DNA of 64,000 bases from Deltaproteobacteria bacterium (GCA_029261925.1 JAJDAJ010000015.1:1-64000); one strand, 5' to 3'; positions 9,230 to 18,983 are shown, counted from the stretch's first letter. Notes: generated by a model not told the origin, from the sequence alone. Numbers and translations: made by a program.

Positions 9230-10225
9230 TCAGCTCGCCTGCTCGAGCTCGCGCGCCGCGCTCAGCGGGTCGATGCCGCGCGCCTTGGAGCGCTCGAGCA
9301 CGCGGGCCAGGTTCTCGGGGATGACGGAGAGGGCCTTGTCGAGCCGCGCCGGGCCGCCGCCCTCCAGCGCGACGGCCAGGCGGATCAGGCCGCCGGCGTT
9401 GGCGAGATGGTCGGGCACGTACAGGATGCCGCGACGGGCGAGCGCCGCGGCGACCTCGGGCCCGGTGAGCGGGTTGTTCGCGGCGCCGCAGACGGCGCGG
9501 CAGCGCAGCTGCCCGGCGCGCTCCACGTCGATCACGCCCGGCGGGCCACAGGGCGCGAGCACGTCACAGGCCACGTCGAGGATCTGCCCGGGAGCGACCG
9601 CGTCGAACGCCCGGCCGAGGGCGAGCTGACGCAGGCGGTCGAGCGCCGACGCGCGCGGGTCGGCCACGCTGACGCGAGCACCGGCGTCCAGCAGGCTGAC
9701 TGCCAGCGCGGCACCGACGCTGCCGACGCCCTGGATCGCGACGTGCAGGCGGTCGAGCGCGCTGCCGAGCTCGGCGGCGGTCCCCGCCAGCGCCAGCAGC
9801 ACGCCGCGCGCGGTCCACGGCCCCGGGTCCCCGCAGCCGCCCAGCGACTCGGGCAGACCGACCACGTGACGCGTGCGCTCGGAGATGACGGCCATCTCGG
9901 CGGCACCCGTTCCCATGTCGGCGGCCGTGATGTAGCGGCCCTCCAGGGATTCGACGAGATCGCCGAACGCCAGCAGCTGCTCGCGCGTGCGCGTCGCCGG
10001 ATCGCCGACGACGACCGCCTTGCCCCCGCCGAGCGAGAGCCGGGCGAGCGCGGCCTTGCGCGTCATGGCCGCGGCGAGCGCACACGCATCGCTGCGCGCG
10101 GCCTCGAGGTCGGGGTAGGGCTTCCAGCGACAGCCGCCGAGCGCCGGACCGCGCGCGGTCGAGTCGATCGCGACGATCATCTCGACGCCGGCCTCCCGGC
10201 GCATGTGTACCTCGGGTGCCGCCAC
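9230..10225 (-). CDS. Glu/Leu/Phe/Val dehydrogenase (leucine dehydrogenase-like)
   Basis: GPALGGCRW, MTRKAALARLSLGGGKAVV, AIQGVGSVGAALA. Confidence 0.88.
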   Translation of the reverse strand: MAAPEVHMRREAGVEMIVAIDSTARGPALGGCRWKPYPDLEAARSDACALAAAMTRKAALARLSLGGGKAVVVGDPATRTREQLLAFGDLVESLEGRYITAADMGTGAAEMAVISERTRHVVGLPESLGGCGDPGPWTARGVLLALAGTAAELGSALDRLHVAIQGVGSVGAALAVSLLDAGARVSVADPRASALDRLRQLALGRAFDAVAPGQILDVACDVLAPCGPPGVIDVERAGQLRCRAVCGAANNPLTGPEVAAALARRGILYVPDHLANAGGLIRLAVALEGGGPARLDKALSVIPENLARVLERSKARGIDPLSAARELEQAS

Positions 10226-10278
10226 GGCTCACGGGTCGGGCGGTGGCGGCCGGACTTGAGCGGCCCGAGTGGACAAGC

Positions 10279-10821
10279 CTACGCCCCTCCGGGCGCCAGC
10301 ACGAGCTCGAGACCGCTCGCACCGGGCTCGACCGCCTCGAGCGGCGCGGCCACGAGATCGGAGGCGGAGCGGGTCAGCGGATCGCCATCGGCATCCACGC
10401 GCGCGCTGAGGGTCAGGGGCCCGGCGAAGGGCCGGCCCTGGATCATGGCGTGCTCGGGCCCGATCGAGAACTCCAGGGGGAACGGACCGGCCGGCATCCG
10501 GCGCACCGCCAGCGGCGGCCCGCCCTGGCCGCTGCGCGCGATCACGAAGAGCACGCCCCCCGGCGGAACCCGGGCAGCCCCGGCAAGGCGCAGGGTCCCC
10601 TGGATGGGCGCCGCCGCGGCCCCGCGAGCGGGTGCCGACGGGACGGGCTCGGGCGCGGCGGCGAACGGCGCGGGGGCGGGTCGCTCCAGCCCGGGGATCC
10701 GCACCGGCTGCCCGCTGGCTGCGGGCTCCTGGTCGGCGTCGACCCAGGGCTCGAGCCGCCGGTCGCAGCCGACCAGTCCGAGCAGCATCGCAGCGAGGCA
10801 GGGCCAGACGATCGAGCGCAC
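10279..10821 (-). CDS. Lipoprotein with CcmI/CycH C-terminal-like domain
   Basis: Lipobox LGLVGC; VLFVIARSGQGGPPLAVRRMPAGPFPLEFSIGPEHAM resembles the C-terminal CcmI domain. Confidence 0.6.
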   Translation of the reverse strand: MRSIVWPCLAAMLLGLVGCDRRLEPWVDADQEPAASGQPVRIPGLERPAPAPFAAAPEPVPSAPARGAAAAPIQGTLRLAGAARVPPGGVLFVIARSGQGGPPLAVRRMPAGPFPLEFSIGPEHAMIQGRPFAGPLTLSARVDADGDPLTRSASDLVAAPLEAVEPGASGLELVLAPGGA

Positions 10822-10828
10822 GCGCCAG

Positions 10829-10834
10829 ACGTTA
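10829..10834 (-). promoter_or_regulatory. Putative leaderless -10 element TAACGT
   Basis: Minus strand TAACGT-ctggcgc-GTG (start at 10821). Confidence 0.4.
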
Positions 10835-10858
10835 CCGGATGCCGCCGCCTGCGCCGCC

Positions 10859-10864
10859 TATACT
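10859..10864 (+). promoter_or_regulatory. Putative leaderless -10 element TATACT
   Basis: TATACT-ccggcc-ATG (start at 10871). Confidence 0.5.
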
Positions 10865-10870
10865 CCGGCC

Positions 10871-11365
10871 ATGCGGCTCGACGGGCTGCGCATCGCCTTG
10901 CTGGCAGCCTGGGGGGCGGCGCTGGTGTCGTACGCGCTGTTCGCGGTCTACCCGGCCTTCCAGGTCGGCATCCCGTCCGACCAGGCCGCGAACCTGCTCG
11001 CCCACGGCTTCGTCGGGCTCGACCGGGCCGGCCTGGTCGCCGGCAGCGCGGCGACCGTGCTGGGGCTGGCGAGCGCTCGCGGCGGCGCCGCCATCGGCCG
11101 GACGCGGGTGCTCCTGCCGCTGCTGGGGGTGGCCGCGCACCTGCTCAGCCTGCTCTGGGTGACTCCCGAGATCGGCGCCCTGCGCGACGCGGCGGGTGGC
11201 GGCATCGCGGGCCTGACGGATCAGGAGGGCATGGCCCGCTTCACGATCCTGCACCAGCTCTCGCGCGGTCTGTACCTGGCGGCCAGCGCCATCGCCCTGT
11301 CCGCACTCGCCTGGGATCTCGTGACGCTGCCCCGGGCGGCGACGGGAAACCGAAAAGTCACATAG
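10871..11365 (+). CDS. DUF4149-like small integral membrane protein
   Basis: Four predicted hydrophobic segments; RFTILHQLSRGLYL near the C-terminus. Confidence 0.55.
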   Translation: MRLDGLRIALLAAWGAALVSYALFAVYPAFQVGIPSDQAANLLAHGFVGLDRAGLVAGSAATVLGLASARGGAAIGRTRVLLPLLGVAAHLLSLLWVTPEIGALRDAAGGGIAGLTDQEGMARFTILHQLSRGLYLAASAIALSALAWDLVTLPRAATGNRKVT

Positions 11366-11544
11366 ATTCAGCGAGTTCCAAAGCAAATTCTCTCTGGCGC
11401 CGGACCGGGCCTGCGTTATCATCCGGAGCCCTTGCGCGACCGCGCGCATCCGACCCACCCCCGAGGACGACTCGCGGGGCTGCGGGGAGGCGTCAGTCAG
11501 GGCGCGCCCCGACGATCCGAGCTCCGACCAGCCGAGGAATCGAC

Positions 11545-11748
11545 ATGGCCATCGACATCACGCTCCAGGTAAAGCTCTCCGTGGACGAGCAGGATCTCGA
11601 GGACGCCATGGCGGAGTTCGACGAGATCGACGTGGGAAAGCTGATCTCCCAGATCCTCGACAAGTCGATCGCCCTCGATGCGGTCGGCGCCGAGGTGATC
11701 AGCGGGCCCAAGACGCTCGACGAGTACGACCAGGCCAAGGGCGCCTGA
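11545..11748 (+). CDS. Small acidic protein, unknown function (67 aa)
   Basis: MAIDITLQVKLSVDEQDLEDAMAEFDEIDVGKLISQILDKS...; clean ORF. Confidence 0.6.
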   Translation: MAIDITLQVKLSVDEQDLEDAMAEFDEIDVGKLISQILDKSIALDAVGAEVISGPKTLDEYDQAKGA

Positions 11749-11749
11749 G

Positions 11750-12232
11750 CTAGAAGAGCTCCAGCTGCTCGCCGCCCGGCGGGCGCAGCGGCGGCGCGGG
11801 ACGGCCCGGAGGTCGAGGTCGCGCCCGCGGGGCGGGGCGCTCGGCGACCCGCTGCTCCGGCTCGGGGAAGCGCCAGCGCGACGGCTGGCCGGGTCGGTAC
11901 ACACCGTGGCGACGCGCGTACTCCAGGATCTGCTGGTAGAGCCGCCAGAAGCGCGGCCCGTGATCGAAGTGCCGCAGGTGCGCGAGCTCGTGACAGAGCG
12001 TGTCCACCAGCGAGGACTCGCGCAGCAGCTCGCCGCTGCGCACGCTGCGCAGGCGGATCTTGATCGTGCCGTCGTCGTAGCAGACCCCGTAGCGCCGCTT
12101 GACGCGCGCGCTCTCGGCGTCGACCCGGCGCAGCGGGAGCCGGAACGAGTCGGCGAGTCGCGCGGCGTGGCGGCGCAGCAAGGCCAGCACCACCTGCTCC
12201 TGCTGCCGCTCGGGCGTCAGCCGCTTGGACAC
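11750..12232 (-). CDS. SprT-like/M48-type zinc metallopeptidase
   Basis: HELAHLRHFDHGPRFW zinc motif; GTG start with GGAGGG SD. Confidence 0.8.
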   Translation of the reverse strand: MSKRLTPERQQEQVVLALLRRHAARLADSFRLPLRRVDAESARVKRRYGVCYDDGTIKIRLRSVRSGELLRESSLVDTLCHELAHLRHFDHGPRFWRLYQQILEYARRHGVYRPGQPSRWRFPEPEQRVAERPAPRARPRPPGRPAPPLRPPGGEQLELF

Positions 12233-12285
12233 GCTCCCTCCGGCGGCCCGGGGGCGGGACCGCAGACGCTAATATAGCCAGCTGG

Positions 12286-12957
12286 ATGTCGGACCCCGAC
12301 CTTCCGTCGCGACTGCCCATATTCCCGCTGCCCAACGTCGTGCTCTTCCCCGGCGTGCCGCTGCCGCTGCACGTCTTCGAGCCCCGCTACCGCCAGATGA
12401 CCACCGACGCGATCGAGGGCGCGGGGCTGATCGGCATGAGCCTGATCCGGCCAGGCGAGTCGCCCATGCAGTCGCGGGCGCCGGTCTTCGATGTGGGCTG
12501 CGCCGGCCGGATGACGCGCGTGAGCGCGCTGCCCGACGGGCGCTACGCCTTCGTGCTGGTGGGGCTGCGGCGCTTCCGGATCGCGCGCGAGCTCGACGTC
12601 GAGCGCCTGTACCGGGTGATCGAGCCCGAGTGGCTGCCCGAGCCGGATCTCGCCGCCCTCGAGCCCGACGAGCAGACCGCGCTCGAGGGCGCGGCGGAGC
12701 ACCTGCGCCTGCAGATGCTCGAGCTCGCGCGCCTGGCCGTGCCCGACCAGGTCGAGAGCCTGCGCCAGCAGATGGCGCGCCTGGATCCCCTGCAGCTCAG
12801 CGCCCAGCTCGCGTTCGGTCTGGACTGCGGCGTGGTCGAGAAGCAGGGCCTGCTCGAGTCCGAGCCGGGTCCGGCCCGGGTCGAGCTGCTGATCCGCCTG
12901 GTCGAGATGCGCCGGGCCGAGCGCGCGGCCGCGGCCGGCTCCCGCAGCCTGAACTGA
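12286..12957 (+). CDS. LON peptidase substrate-binding domain protein
   Basis: LPIFPLPNVVLFPGVPLPLHVFEPRYRQM. Confidence 0.9.
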   Translation: MSDPDLPSRLPIFPLPNVVLFPGVPLPLHVFEPRYRQMTTDAIEGAGLIGMSLIRPGESPMQSRAPVFDVGCAGRMTRVSALPDGRYAFVLVGLRRFRIARELDVERLYRVIEPEWLPEPDLAALEPDEQTALEGAAEHLRLQMLELARLAVPDQVESLRQQMARLDPLQLSAQLAFGLDCGVVEKQGLLESEPGPARVELLIRLVEMRRAERAAAAGSRSLN

Positions 12958-12980
12958 GGCGCCTGAGGAAACTCCGGAAA

Positions 12981-12997
12981 TCGCAGATTCTCTGCGA
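12981..12997. repeat. Inverted repeat TCGCAGA-TTC-TCTGCGA
   Basis: Perfect 7-bp stem in the dnaA upstream region. Confidence 0.6.
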
Positions 12998-13028
12998 TAT
13001 GGGTCGATCAGAGGCGTAATCTGGAAAT

Positions 13029-13061
13029 CACCTGACACACGAGTGTGCCATTCGCCAGGTG
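13029..13061. repeat. Nested inverted repeat CACCTG..CACAC-GA-GTGTG..CAGGTG
   Basis: Read directly from the sequence upstream of dnaA. Confidence 0.5.
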
Positions 13062-13391
13062 AACGCATGTGCACGCCGCTGTGAAGATCCATACACGCGT
13101 ACGTGACGCGGGTCCGGAATCCGCTCCTGATCTCGGGCGTTTCCGTCGACCCGAAGCAGTTCTGTGTCGCTACCTGCACACTGGGCCCGGGGAACCTCAA
13201 GCGAAAGCTCAGGGCCCGATTCCGGGCGTTGCCGCTGCCTATCGATTCACGCGAAGATCCGCACACGGCGTCAAACGGGGCCACAAAGGGCCAGAACGCC
13301 ACACAGGCCGGAGGATCACCGGGGCGGGGGCGCCGGGGACGCGAGGGCCATGAGGGGCTGAACGCCAGAGAGCACAGGGTCCGAGGGGGCG

Positions 13392-14705
13392 ATGGAAGAA
13401 CTCGGGGGGTGGGAGTTCGTCATCGACGCGGTTCGCGAGCAGATCGGTCCCCACGCCTGGGAGGCGTGGTTCCGCTCGCTCGAGGGCCGGGTCGAGGACG
13501 AGCGTGTGGTGATCCGGTGTCCGGATCGCTTCTGTCGCGACTGGATTCGCGAGCGCTACGGCGACGTGCTCGCGCGCGTCGTGCCGGACGGGAAGACGAT
13601 CGACTTCGAGCTGGGTGAGCCGCGGCGCGAGGCCCCGGCCTCCCCGCCGGCGGCACGGCCGGCTCCCGAGCGTCCGGGGCGCGCCGCGGCGGCTCCGCGG
13701 CCGCGCTCGCGCGCAGCGAGCAGCGACCCGTGGACCTTCGACAGCTTCGTGGCGGGACCGAACAGCGCCCTGGCCCTGGAGGCCGCGCGGGCCATCGCCC
13801 GCGGCGAGGCGGGCCGCTGCAGCCCGCTGTTCCTCCAGGCCAGCGCTGGCCTGGGCAAGACCCACCTGTGCCGCGCGATCCGCCGCGAGCTCGGGGGCGA
13901 GGTCGTCTACCGGTCCAGCGAGGAGTTCACCAGCGAGGTGACCCAGGCGATGCGAAGCGGCGAGATGGCCCGCATCCGGCACCGCTACCGCCGCGCCGCG
14001 AACGTTCTGATCCTCGAGGACGTGCAGTTCCTGGCCGGCAAGCGCGCCACGCAGACGGAGCTCTTCCACACGCTCGACCACCTGCTGTCGCGCGGGCGCT
14101 CCGTCGTGATCAGCTCCGATCGCGGACCGCAGGAGCTCGACGAGCTCGACCCCAAGCTGCGCTCGCGGCTCGCGACCGGCCTGGTCGCGTGCATCGCGCC
14201 CCCCGAGATGCACACCCGCCGCGAGATCCTGCGCGACCGCGCGGCCCGCGGGGGCGTGCGCATCGAGGGCGACTGCCTCGACATGCTGGCCGGTCGCCCG
14301 GTGAGCAGCGTCCGCGACCTCGTGTCGGGGCTGAACCAGGTGATCGCGCGCGCCTCGCTGCTCTCGCGTCCGATCGACGTGGCGCTGGTCGCCGAGTCGC
14401 TGGCCGCGGTCGACGTGCCGGGCGCGCCGCGCACGATCGAGGAGATCATGCGCGTGGTCGCCCGCGCGTACGGGCTCGACACCGAGCAGCTGCGCAGCCG
14501 CTCGCGCCGCCGCCAGATCGTGCGGCCGCGGCAGTTCGCCATGTACATCTGCCGCCACTACACCGAGGCCAGCCTCAAGGACATCGGACGCGCATTCAGC
14601 CGCGACCACACCAGCGTGATGTACGCCGTCGGCGTGGTCGAGAAGCGCGTCGCCGAGCAGCCGCAGCTGCGCTACCAGCTCGAGGCGCTGGCCCGCAAGC
14701 TCTGA
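13392..14705 (+). CDS. dnaA: Chromosomal replication initiator protein DnaA
   Basis: Walker A ASAGLGKTHL, Walker B VLILEDVQFLAGK, C-terminal AFSRDHTSVMYAV. Confidence 0.93.
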   Translation: MEELGGWEFVIDAVREQIGPHAWEAWFRSLEGRVEDERVVIRCPDRFCRDWIRERYGDVLARVVPDGKTIDFELGEPRREAPASPPAARPAPERPGRAAAAPRPRSRAASSDPWTFDSFVAGPNSALALEAARAIARGEAGRCSPLFLQASAGLGKTHLCRAIRRELGGEVVYRSSEEFTSEVTQAMRSGEMARIRHRYRRAANVLILEDVQFLAGKRATQTELFHTLDHLLSRGRSVVISSDRGPQELDELDPKLRSRLATGLVACIAPPEMHTRREILRDRAARGGVRIEGDCLDMLAGRPVSSVRDLVSGLNQVIARASLLSRPIDVALVAESLAAVDVPGAPRTIEEIMRVVARAYGLDTEQLRSRSRRRQIVRPRQFAMYICRHYTEASLKDIGRAFSRDHTSVMYAVGVVEKRVAEQPQLRYQLEALARKL

Positions 14706-14709
14706 GTCC

Positions 14710-14731
14710 AGCCGGGGCGGGCGCCCCGGCT
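14710..14731. terminator. Bidirectional terminator-like hairpin AGCCGGGGC-GGGC-GCCCCGGCT
   Basis: Perfect 9-bp stem between convergent dnaA and SDR genes. Confidence 0.6.
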
Positions 14732-15477
14732 CAGGGCATCCAGAGGCCGCCGTTCACGTTGAGGATCGCACCGTGGATCCCGCGCGCCGCATCGGAGCAG
14801 AGGAAGACGATCGCGTCGGCAATCTCGTCTGGCGTGCGCCAGTCCTCGGTCGCGATGGCGTCGGCGACCGCCTCGCGCTGTGCATCGGGCCTGCTGGCGG
14901 CGGTGCCCTCGGTCCGGGTCGGTCCGGGCGCGACCACGTTGATGCGCACGTCCGTCCGCGCCGTCTCCAGCGCGAGCACCCGCGTCGCGCCCACCAGCCC
15001 GGACTTCGACGACGAGTAGGCGGCCATGCCGGGCAGGGGGGAAAATGCGGCGCCCGACGCGATGTTCACGATCGCTCCGCCGCCGTGATCGAGCATCAGG
15101 CGGATCGCCTCCTGGCAGGCGAAGAACACGCCGCGCAGGTTCAGATCCATCACGCGATCCCAGTGCTCGGGCGTGACCTCGAGCGTGGGCATGCCGGGGT
15201 AGATCGCCGCGACGTTGGCCAGCACGTCGAGCCGGCCGTGACGCTTCACGAGCTCGCGAAGCAGCGTGCGGACCGCATCCACGTCGGACAGATCGGCCGC
15301 GTGCGCACTGGCGAGACCGCCTCCGGCCTCGATGCCCGCGGCCACGCGGCCCGCGCCGGCGACGTCGAGGTCCACCAGCGCAACCTCGGCTCCGACGCGC
15401 GCGAAGGCCTGCGCGGTCTCGCGACCGATCCCCGATGCCGCCCCCGTCACGACCGCCAGCTTGCCCTCGAAGCCCAT
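14731..15477 (-). CDS. SDR family oxidoreductase
   Basis: GKLAVVTGAASGIGRETA, YSSSKSGLVGATRVLA. Confidence 0.88.
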   Translation of the reverse strand: MGFEGKLAVVTGAASGIGRETAQAFARVGAEVALVDLDVAGAGRVAAGIEAGGGLASAHAADLSDVDAVRTLLRELVKRHGRLDVLANVAAIYPGMPTLEVTPEHWDRVMDLNLRGVFFACQEAIRLMLDHGGGAIVNIASGAAFSPLPGMAAYSSSKSGLVGATRVLALETARTDVRINVVAPGPTRTEGTAASRPDAQREAVADAIATEDWRTPDEIADAIVFLCSDAARGIHGAILNVNGGLWMP

Positions 15478-15481
15478 CGCC

Positions 15482-16507
15482 TCAGCTCCCGGAGCCGTAC
15501 AGCTCCTCGTAGAACTTCCGGTACTCGCCCGACTTGATGGGCTCCCACCAGTCCCGGCGCTCGCGATACCACGCCACGGTCTCGGCAATGCCGTCGGAGA
15601 GGTCGAGGCGCGGGCTCCAGCCCAGCGCGCGGATCTTCGCCGTGTCGACGGCGTAGCGCTGGTCGTGCCCGGGCCGCAGGCCCTCGACCGGACGGATCAG
15701 CGACGCCGGCTTGCCGCAGGCCTCGAGGATCATCGCGGTCAGGTCCTTGTTGGGCACCTCGGGATCCTGGTTGGCGCCGATGTTGTAGACCTCGCCGCTC
15801 GCCCCCCGGCGCAGCAGCAGGAGCAGCGCGCGGCAGTGATCCTCCACCCGCAGCCAGTCGCGCACCTGCGTGCCGCCGTCGTACAGCGGCAGCGGCTCGT
15901 CGGCGAGCGCGTTGGTGACGAAGAGCGGGATCATCTTCTCGGGGTACTGGTAGGCGCCGTAGTTGTTCGTGCAGCGCGAGACGATCACGTCGAGCCCGTG
16001 CGTGCGCGCGAACGCCAGGGCCACGTGATCGGCACCCGCCTTGGCCGCGGAGTACGGGCTCGAGGGGTGCAGCGGCGCCTGCTCGTCGGGAAACCCGGGC
16101 CACGCCACGTCGCCGTAGACCTCGTCGGTACCGACCTGCAGGAAGCGCGCTCCGGGCGCGTGCCGGCGCGTCATCTCGAGCACGACGTAGGCGCCCAGCA
16201 CGTTGGTCTCGATGAACTCGCCCGCGCGCTCCGAGGTGGAGCGGTCCACGTGCGACTCCGCGGCGAAGTTGACCACCCAGTCCGCGCCCTCGACCAGCCG
16301 GGCCACGAGCGCCTCGTCGCGGATGTCGCCGTGCTCGAAGCGGTAGCGCGGCGAGCCAGCCACGGCCTCCACGTTGCGCGGGTTGCCCGCGTAGGTCAGG
16401 GCATCGAGATTCATGACCTCGACGTCGGATTCCTCGTCGATCAGCAGGCGCACGAAGCACGAGCCGATGAAGCCGCAGCCTCCGGTGACCAGGACGCGTG
16501 TGGTCAT
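15482..16507 (-). CDS. rmlB: dTDP-glucose 4,6-dehydratase
   Basis: RVLVTGGCGFIGSCFV, LQVGTDEVYGD, PSSPYSAAKAGADH. Confidence 0.9.
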   Translation of the reverse strand: MTTRVLVTGGCGFIGSCFVRLLIDEESDVEVMNLDALTYAGNPRNVEAVAGSPRYRFEHGDIRDEALVARLVEGADWVVNFAAESHVDRSTSERAGEFIETNVLGAYVVLEMTRRHAPGARFLQVGTDEVYGDVAWPGFPDEQAPLHPSSPYSAAKAGADHVALAFARTHGLDVIVSRCTNNYGAYQYPEKMIPLFVTNALADEPLPLYDGGTQVRDWLRVEDHCRALLLLLRRGASGEVYNIGANQDPEVPNKDLTAMILEACGKPASLIRPVEGLRPGHDQRYAVDTAKIRALGWSPRLDLSDGIAETVAWYRERRDWWEPIKSGEYRKFYEELYGSGS

Positions 16508-17697
16508 GCCGACGCGATGACGGGGAGCTCGGTCGGGGCGGTCGGCTGCGGCGCGCGCGACAGCCAGGGCGGCGTACGCCGGCCGTACGTGGTCGTGCGC
16601 TCGTAGGGCGTGCGGCCCAGGTCGCGGATCAGCCGCTCGATCTCCTCGGGATCGATGTGGTCGCCGTGCTCCGAGCCCGCGGCGTTGCTGATCGACTCCT
16701 CCATCAGCGTGCCGCCGAAGTCGTTGGCGCCGCAGGTGAGCGCGACCTGCGCCATCTTCTTGCCCATCTTCACCCAGGACATCTGCACGTTGGTGATCCA
16801 CGGACGCAGGAACAGGCGCGCGATCGCGATCATGCGCACGTCCTCGGGCATGGTCGCGCCGGGCCGCGCCCCGTGATCGCGGTACAGGGCGGTCTGGTGG
16901 TGGATGAAGCCCAGCGGCACGAACTCCGTGAAGCCGCCCGTGCGCTTCTGGATCGAGCGGATCAGGTCCAGGTGGTGCGCCACGTGCTCCGGCTGCTCCA
17001 CGTGCCCGTACATGATCGTGGATGTGGAGCGCAGCCCGATCTCGTGCGCCGCGGTCACGATCTCGACCCAGCGATCGCTCATGATCTTGCGCGGCGCGAT
17101 GATGCGGCGCACGTCATCGTGCAGGATCTCTGCCGCCGTGCCCGGGATCGTGCCCACCCCGGAGTCGCGCAGCGAGATCAGGTAGTCGCGCAGGCCCATG
17201 CCGCCGGAGCTGCGATGACCCCAGTCGATCTCCTCGGGCGAGAAGGCGTGCAGGTGCATCTCGGGCAGGGCGCTCTTGACGGCCCGCGCGATCTCGCGGT
17301 ACCAGGCGCCGTCCCGGTTGGGATGGATCCCGCCCTGGATGCAGACCTCGGAGGCGCCGCGGCCCCAGGCCTCGAGCGAGCGCTCCACGATGTCGTCGAG
17401 CCCGCGGTCGTAGGCGTCGGCGTCCTGCTTGTGGCGCGAGAAGCCACAGTAGGTGCAGCCCACGTAGCAGACGTTGGTGAAGTTGATGTTGCGGCAGATG
17501 ACGTAGGAGACCTCGTCACCGCAGTCGTCGGCGCGCGCCAGGTCGGCCACCGTGCACAGCGCGTGCAGGTCCCGCCCCTGCGTGCCGAGCAGCGTCACGA
17601 CGTCGTCGCGATGCAGCTCGCGCCCCTCCAGCGCCCGCTCGAGCGCGTCGCGCACCGGGTGGCTCACGTCGCGCATCAGGTGGTCGGCGAGGTTCAT
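16504..17697 (-). CDS. cofH: FO synthase subunit CofH (F420 biosynthesis)
   Basis: Radical SAM CYVGCTYCGFSRHKQDADAY; ATGA overlap with cofG. Confidence 0.9.
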   Translation of the reverse strand: MNLADHLMRDVSHPVRDALERALEGRELHRDDVVTLLGTQGRDLHALCTVADLARADDCGDEVSYVICRNINFTNVCYVGCTYCGFSRHKQDADAYDRGLDDIVERSLEAWGRGASEVCIQGGIHPNRDGAWYREIARAVKSALPEMHLHAFSPEEIDWGHRSSGGMGLRDYLISLRDSGVGTIPGTAAEILHDDVRRIIAPRKIMSDRWVEIVTAAHEIGLRSTSTIMYGHVEQPEHVAHHLDLIRSIQKRTGGFTEFVPLGFIHHQTALYRDHGARPGATMPEDVRMIAIARLFLRPWITNVQMSWVKMGKKMAQVALTCGANDFGGTLMEESISNAAGSEHGDHIDPEEIERLIRDLGRTPYERTTTYGRRTPPWLSRAPQPTAPTELPVIASA

Positions 17698-18899
17698 TCG
17701 GGGTCTCCGTGCGCGGGTCGCGCGTAGCCTTCGGGATCCGATGCGTCGCGCAGCCGGCGCAGCATCTCCGGGTCGAACATCTCCGGTCGGCCGGTGATGT
17801 ACTCCGGGTACACGCAGAGCCGCTCGCGCAGCTCGTAGCCCGCCGCCTCGGTGCGCCGGCGCAGGTCGTCGAGCTCGGGCCAGGGGGCCTCGGGATTGAT
17901 GAAGTCGATCGTGAGCGGCGACACCCCGCCCCAGTCGTTCAGCCCCGAGCGGACCAGCAGCTCGAGCGACGTGGGCGAGAGGTTCGGCGGCGCCTGCAGG
18001 TTCATGGCGGGCCCGAGCACCAGGCGTGCGAGCGCGACGGTCCCGGCCATCAGCGCGTCGGAGGGCTGGGGCACGTCGGCCATGAGCGTGTCGGGCTTGG
18101 GGTGGAAGTTCTGGACGATCACCTCCTGCACGTGGCCGCCGGCCGCGTGCAGGTCGCGGATCGCCTCGAGCGTGTCGACGCGCTCGGCCGGCGTCTCGCC
18201 GATACCGATCAGGATCCCGCTGGTGAACGGGATGCGCAGCTCGCCGGCCTCGCGGGTCATGCGCAGGCGCGTGGCGGGCTCCTTGTCGGGCGCCCAGTAG
18301 TGCGCCTGGCCGCGCTCGCGCAGGCGCCGGCTCGTGGTCTCGAGCATCAGCCCCATGCTGGCGTTGAAGGGGCGCAGCGCCGCCAGCTCCTCGGCGCTCA
18401 TGATGCCGGCGTTCGTGTGCGGGAAGGTGCCCTCGTCGTACGCGACGCGGCAGGCATCGACCAGGTACTCGCTGGTGCTCGCGTAGCCGCGCTCCTGGAG
18501 CCAGCCGCGGTAGCCCCGGTAGGCGACCTCGGGCTTGTCGCCCAGGCAGAACAGCGCCTCGAGGCAGCCCGCGCGCCGCGCGCCGCGCGCGGTCTCGCGC
18601 ACCTCCTCGAGCACGTAGGTGCGCGCCGCGGGGGAGTCGGGCTGGACGGCGAAGGTGCAGTAGCTGCAGCGGTTCCGGCACAGGTTGGTCAGCGGGATGA
18701 AGACGTTGCGCGAGACCGTGATCACGCGGCCGTGGCCGCGCTCGCCGAGCTCGCGGCCGGCCTCGAGCAGCGGCTCGAGGATCGAGGCGGCGTCGTGCTC
18801 CAGCCGCTCCGCGATCGCCACCGCGTCCGCGTACGTCAGCGGCTCGGCGTCGACGGCCTTGCGAATGCGCTCGAGGAGCTCGGCGCGGCTGGGGGCCAA
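17694..18899 (-). CDS. cofG: FO synthase subunit CofG (F420 biosynthesis)
   Basis: FIPLTNLCRNRCSYCTFAV radical SAM motif; VIVQNFHPKPDTLM. Confidence 0.9.
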   Translation of the reverse strand: MAPSRAELLERIRKAVDAEPLTYADAVAIAERLEHDAASILEPLLEAGRELGERGHGRVITVSRNVFIPLTNLCRNRCSYCTFAVQPDSPAARTYVLEEVRETARGARRAGCLEALFCLGDKPEVAYRGYRGWLQERGYASTSEYLVDACRVAYDEGTFPHTNAGIMSAEELAALRPFNASMGLMLETTSRRLRERGQAHYWAPDKEPATRLRMTREAGELRIPFTSGILIGIGETPAERVDTLEAIRDLHAAGGHVQEVIVQNFHPKPDTLMADVPQPSDALMAGTVALARLVLGPAMNLQAPPNLSPTSLELLVRSGLNDWGGVSPLTIDFINPEAPWPELDDLRRRTEAAGYELRERLCVYPEYITGRPEMFDPEMLRRLRDASDPEGYARPAHGDPE

Positions 18900-18983
18900 C
18901 AGGGCACTCCTGTCCTGGGAGGAGCCCCGGATGCTAGCACTCGCGAGCCCCGCAGCGTCGGCTCCGGGCGCGGCGCGCCCGCT

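Noticed and set aside
12958-13391. oriC call upstream of dnaA
   Set aside because: No convincing TTATNCACA boxes or AT-rich unwinding element seen; kept only as a low-specificity regulatory finding.
15482-16507. rmlB as part of a dTDP-rhamnose operon
   Set aside because: No rmlA/C/D in the window; it is coupled to cofH instead, so no pathway claim is made.
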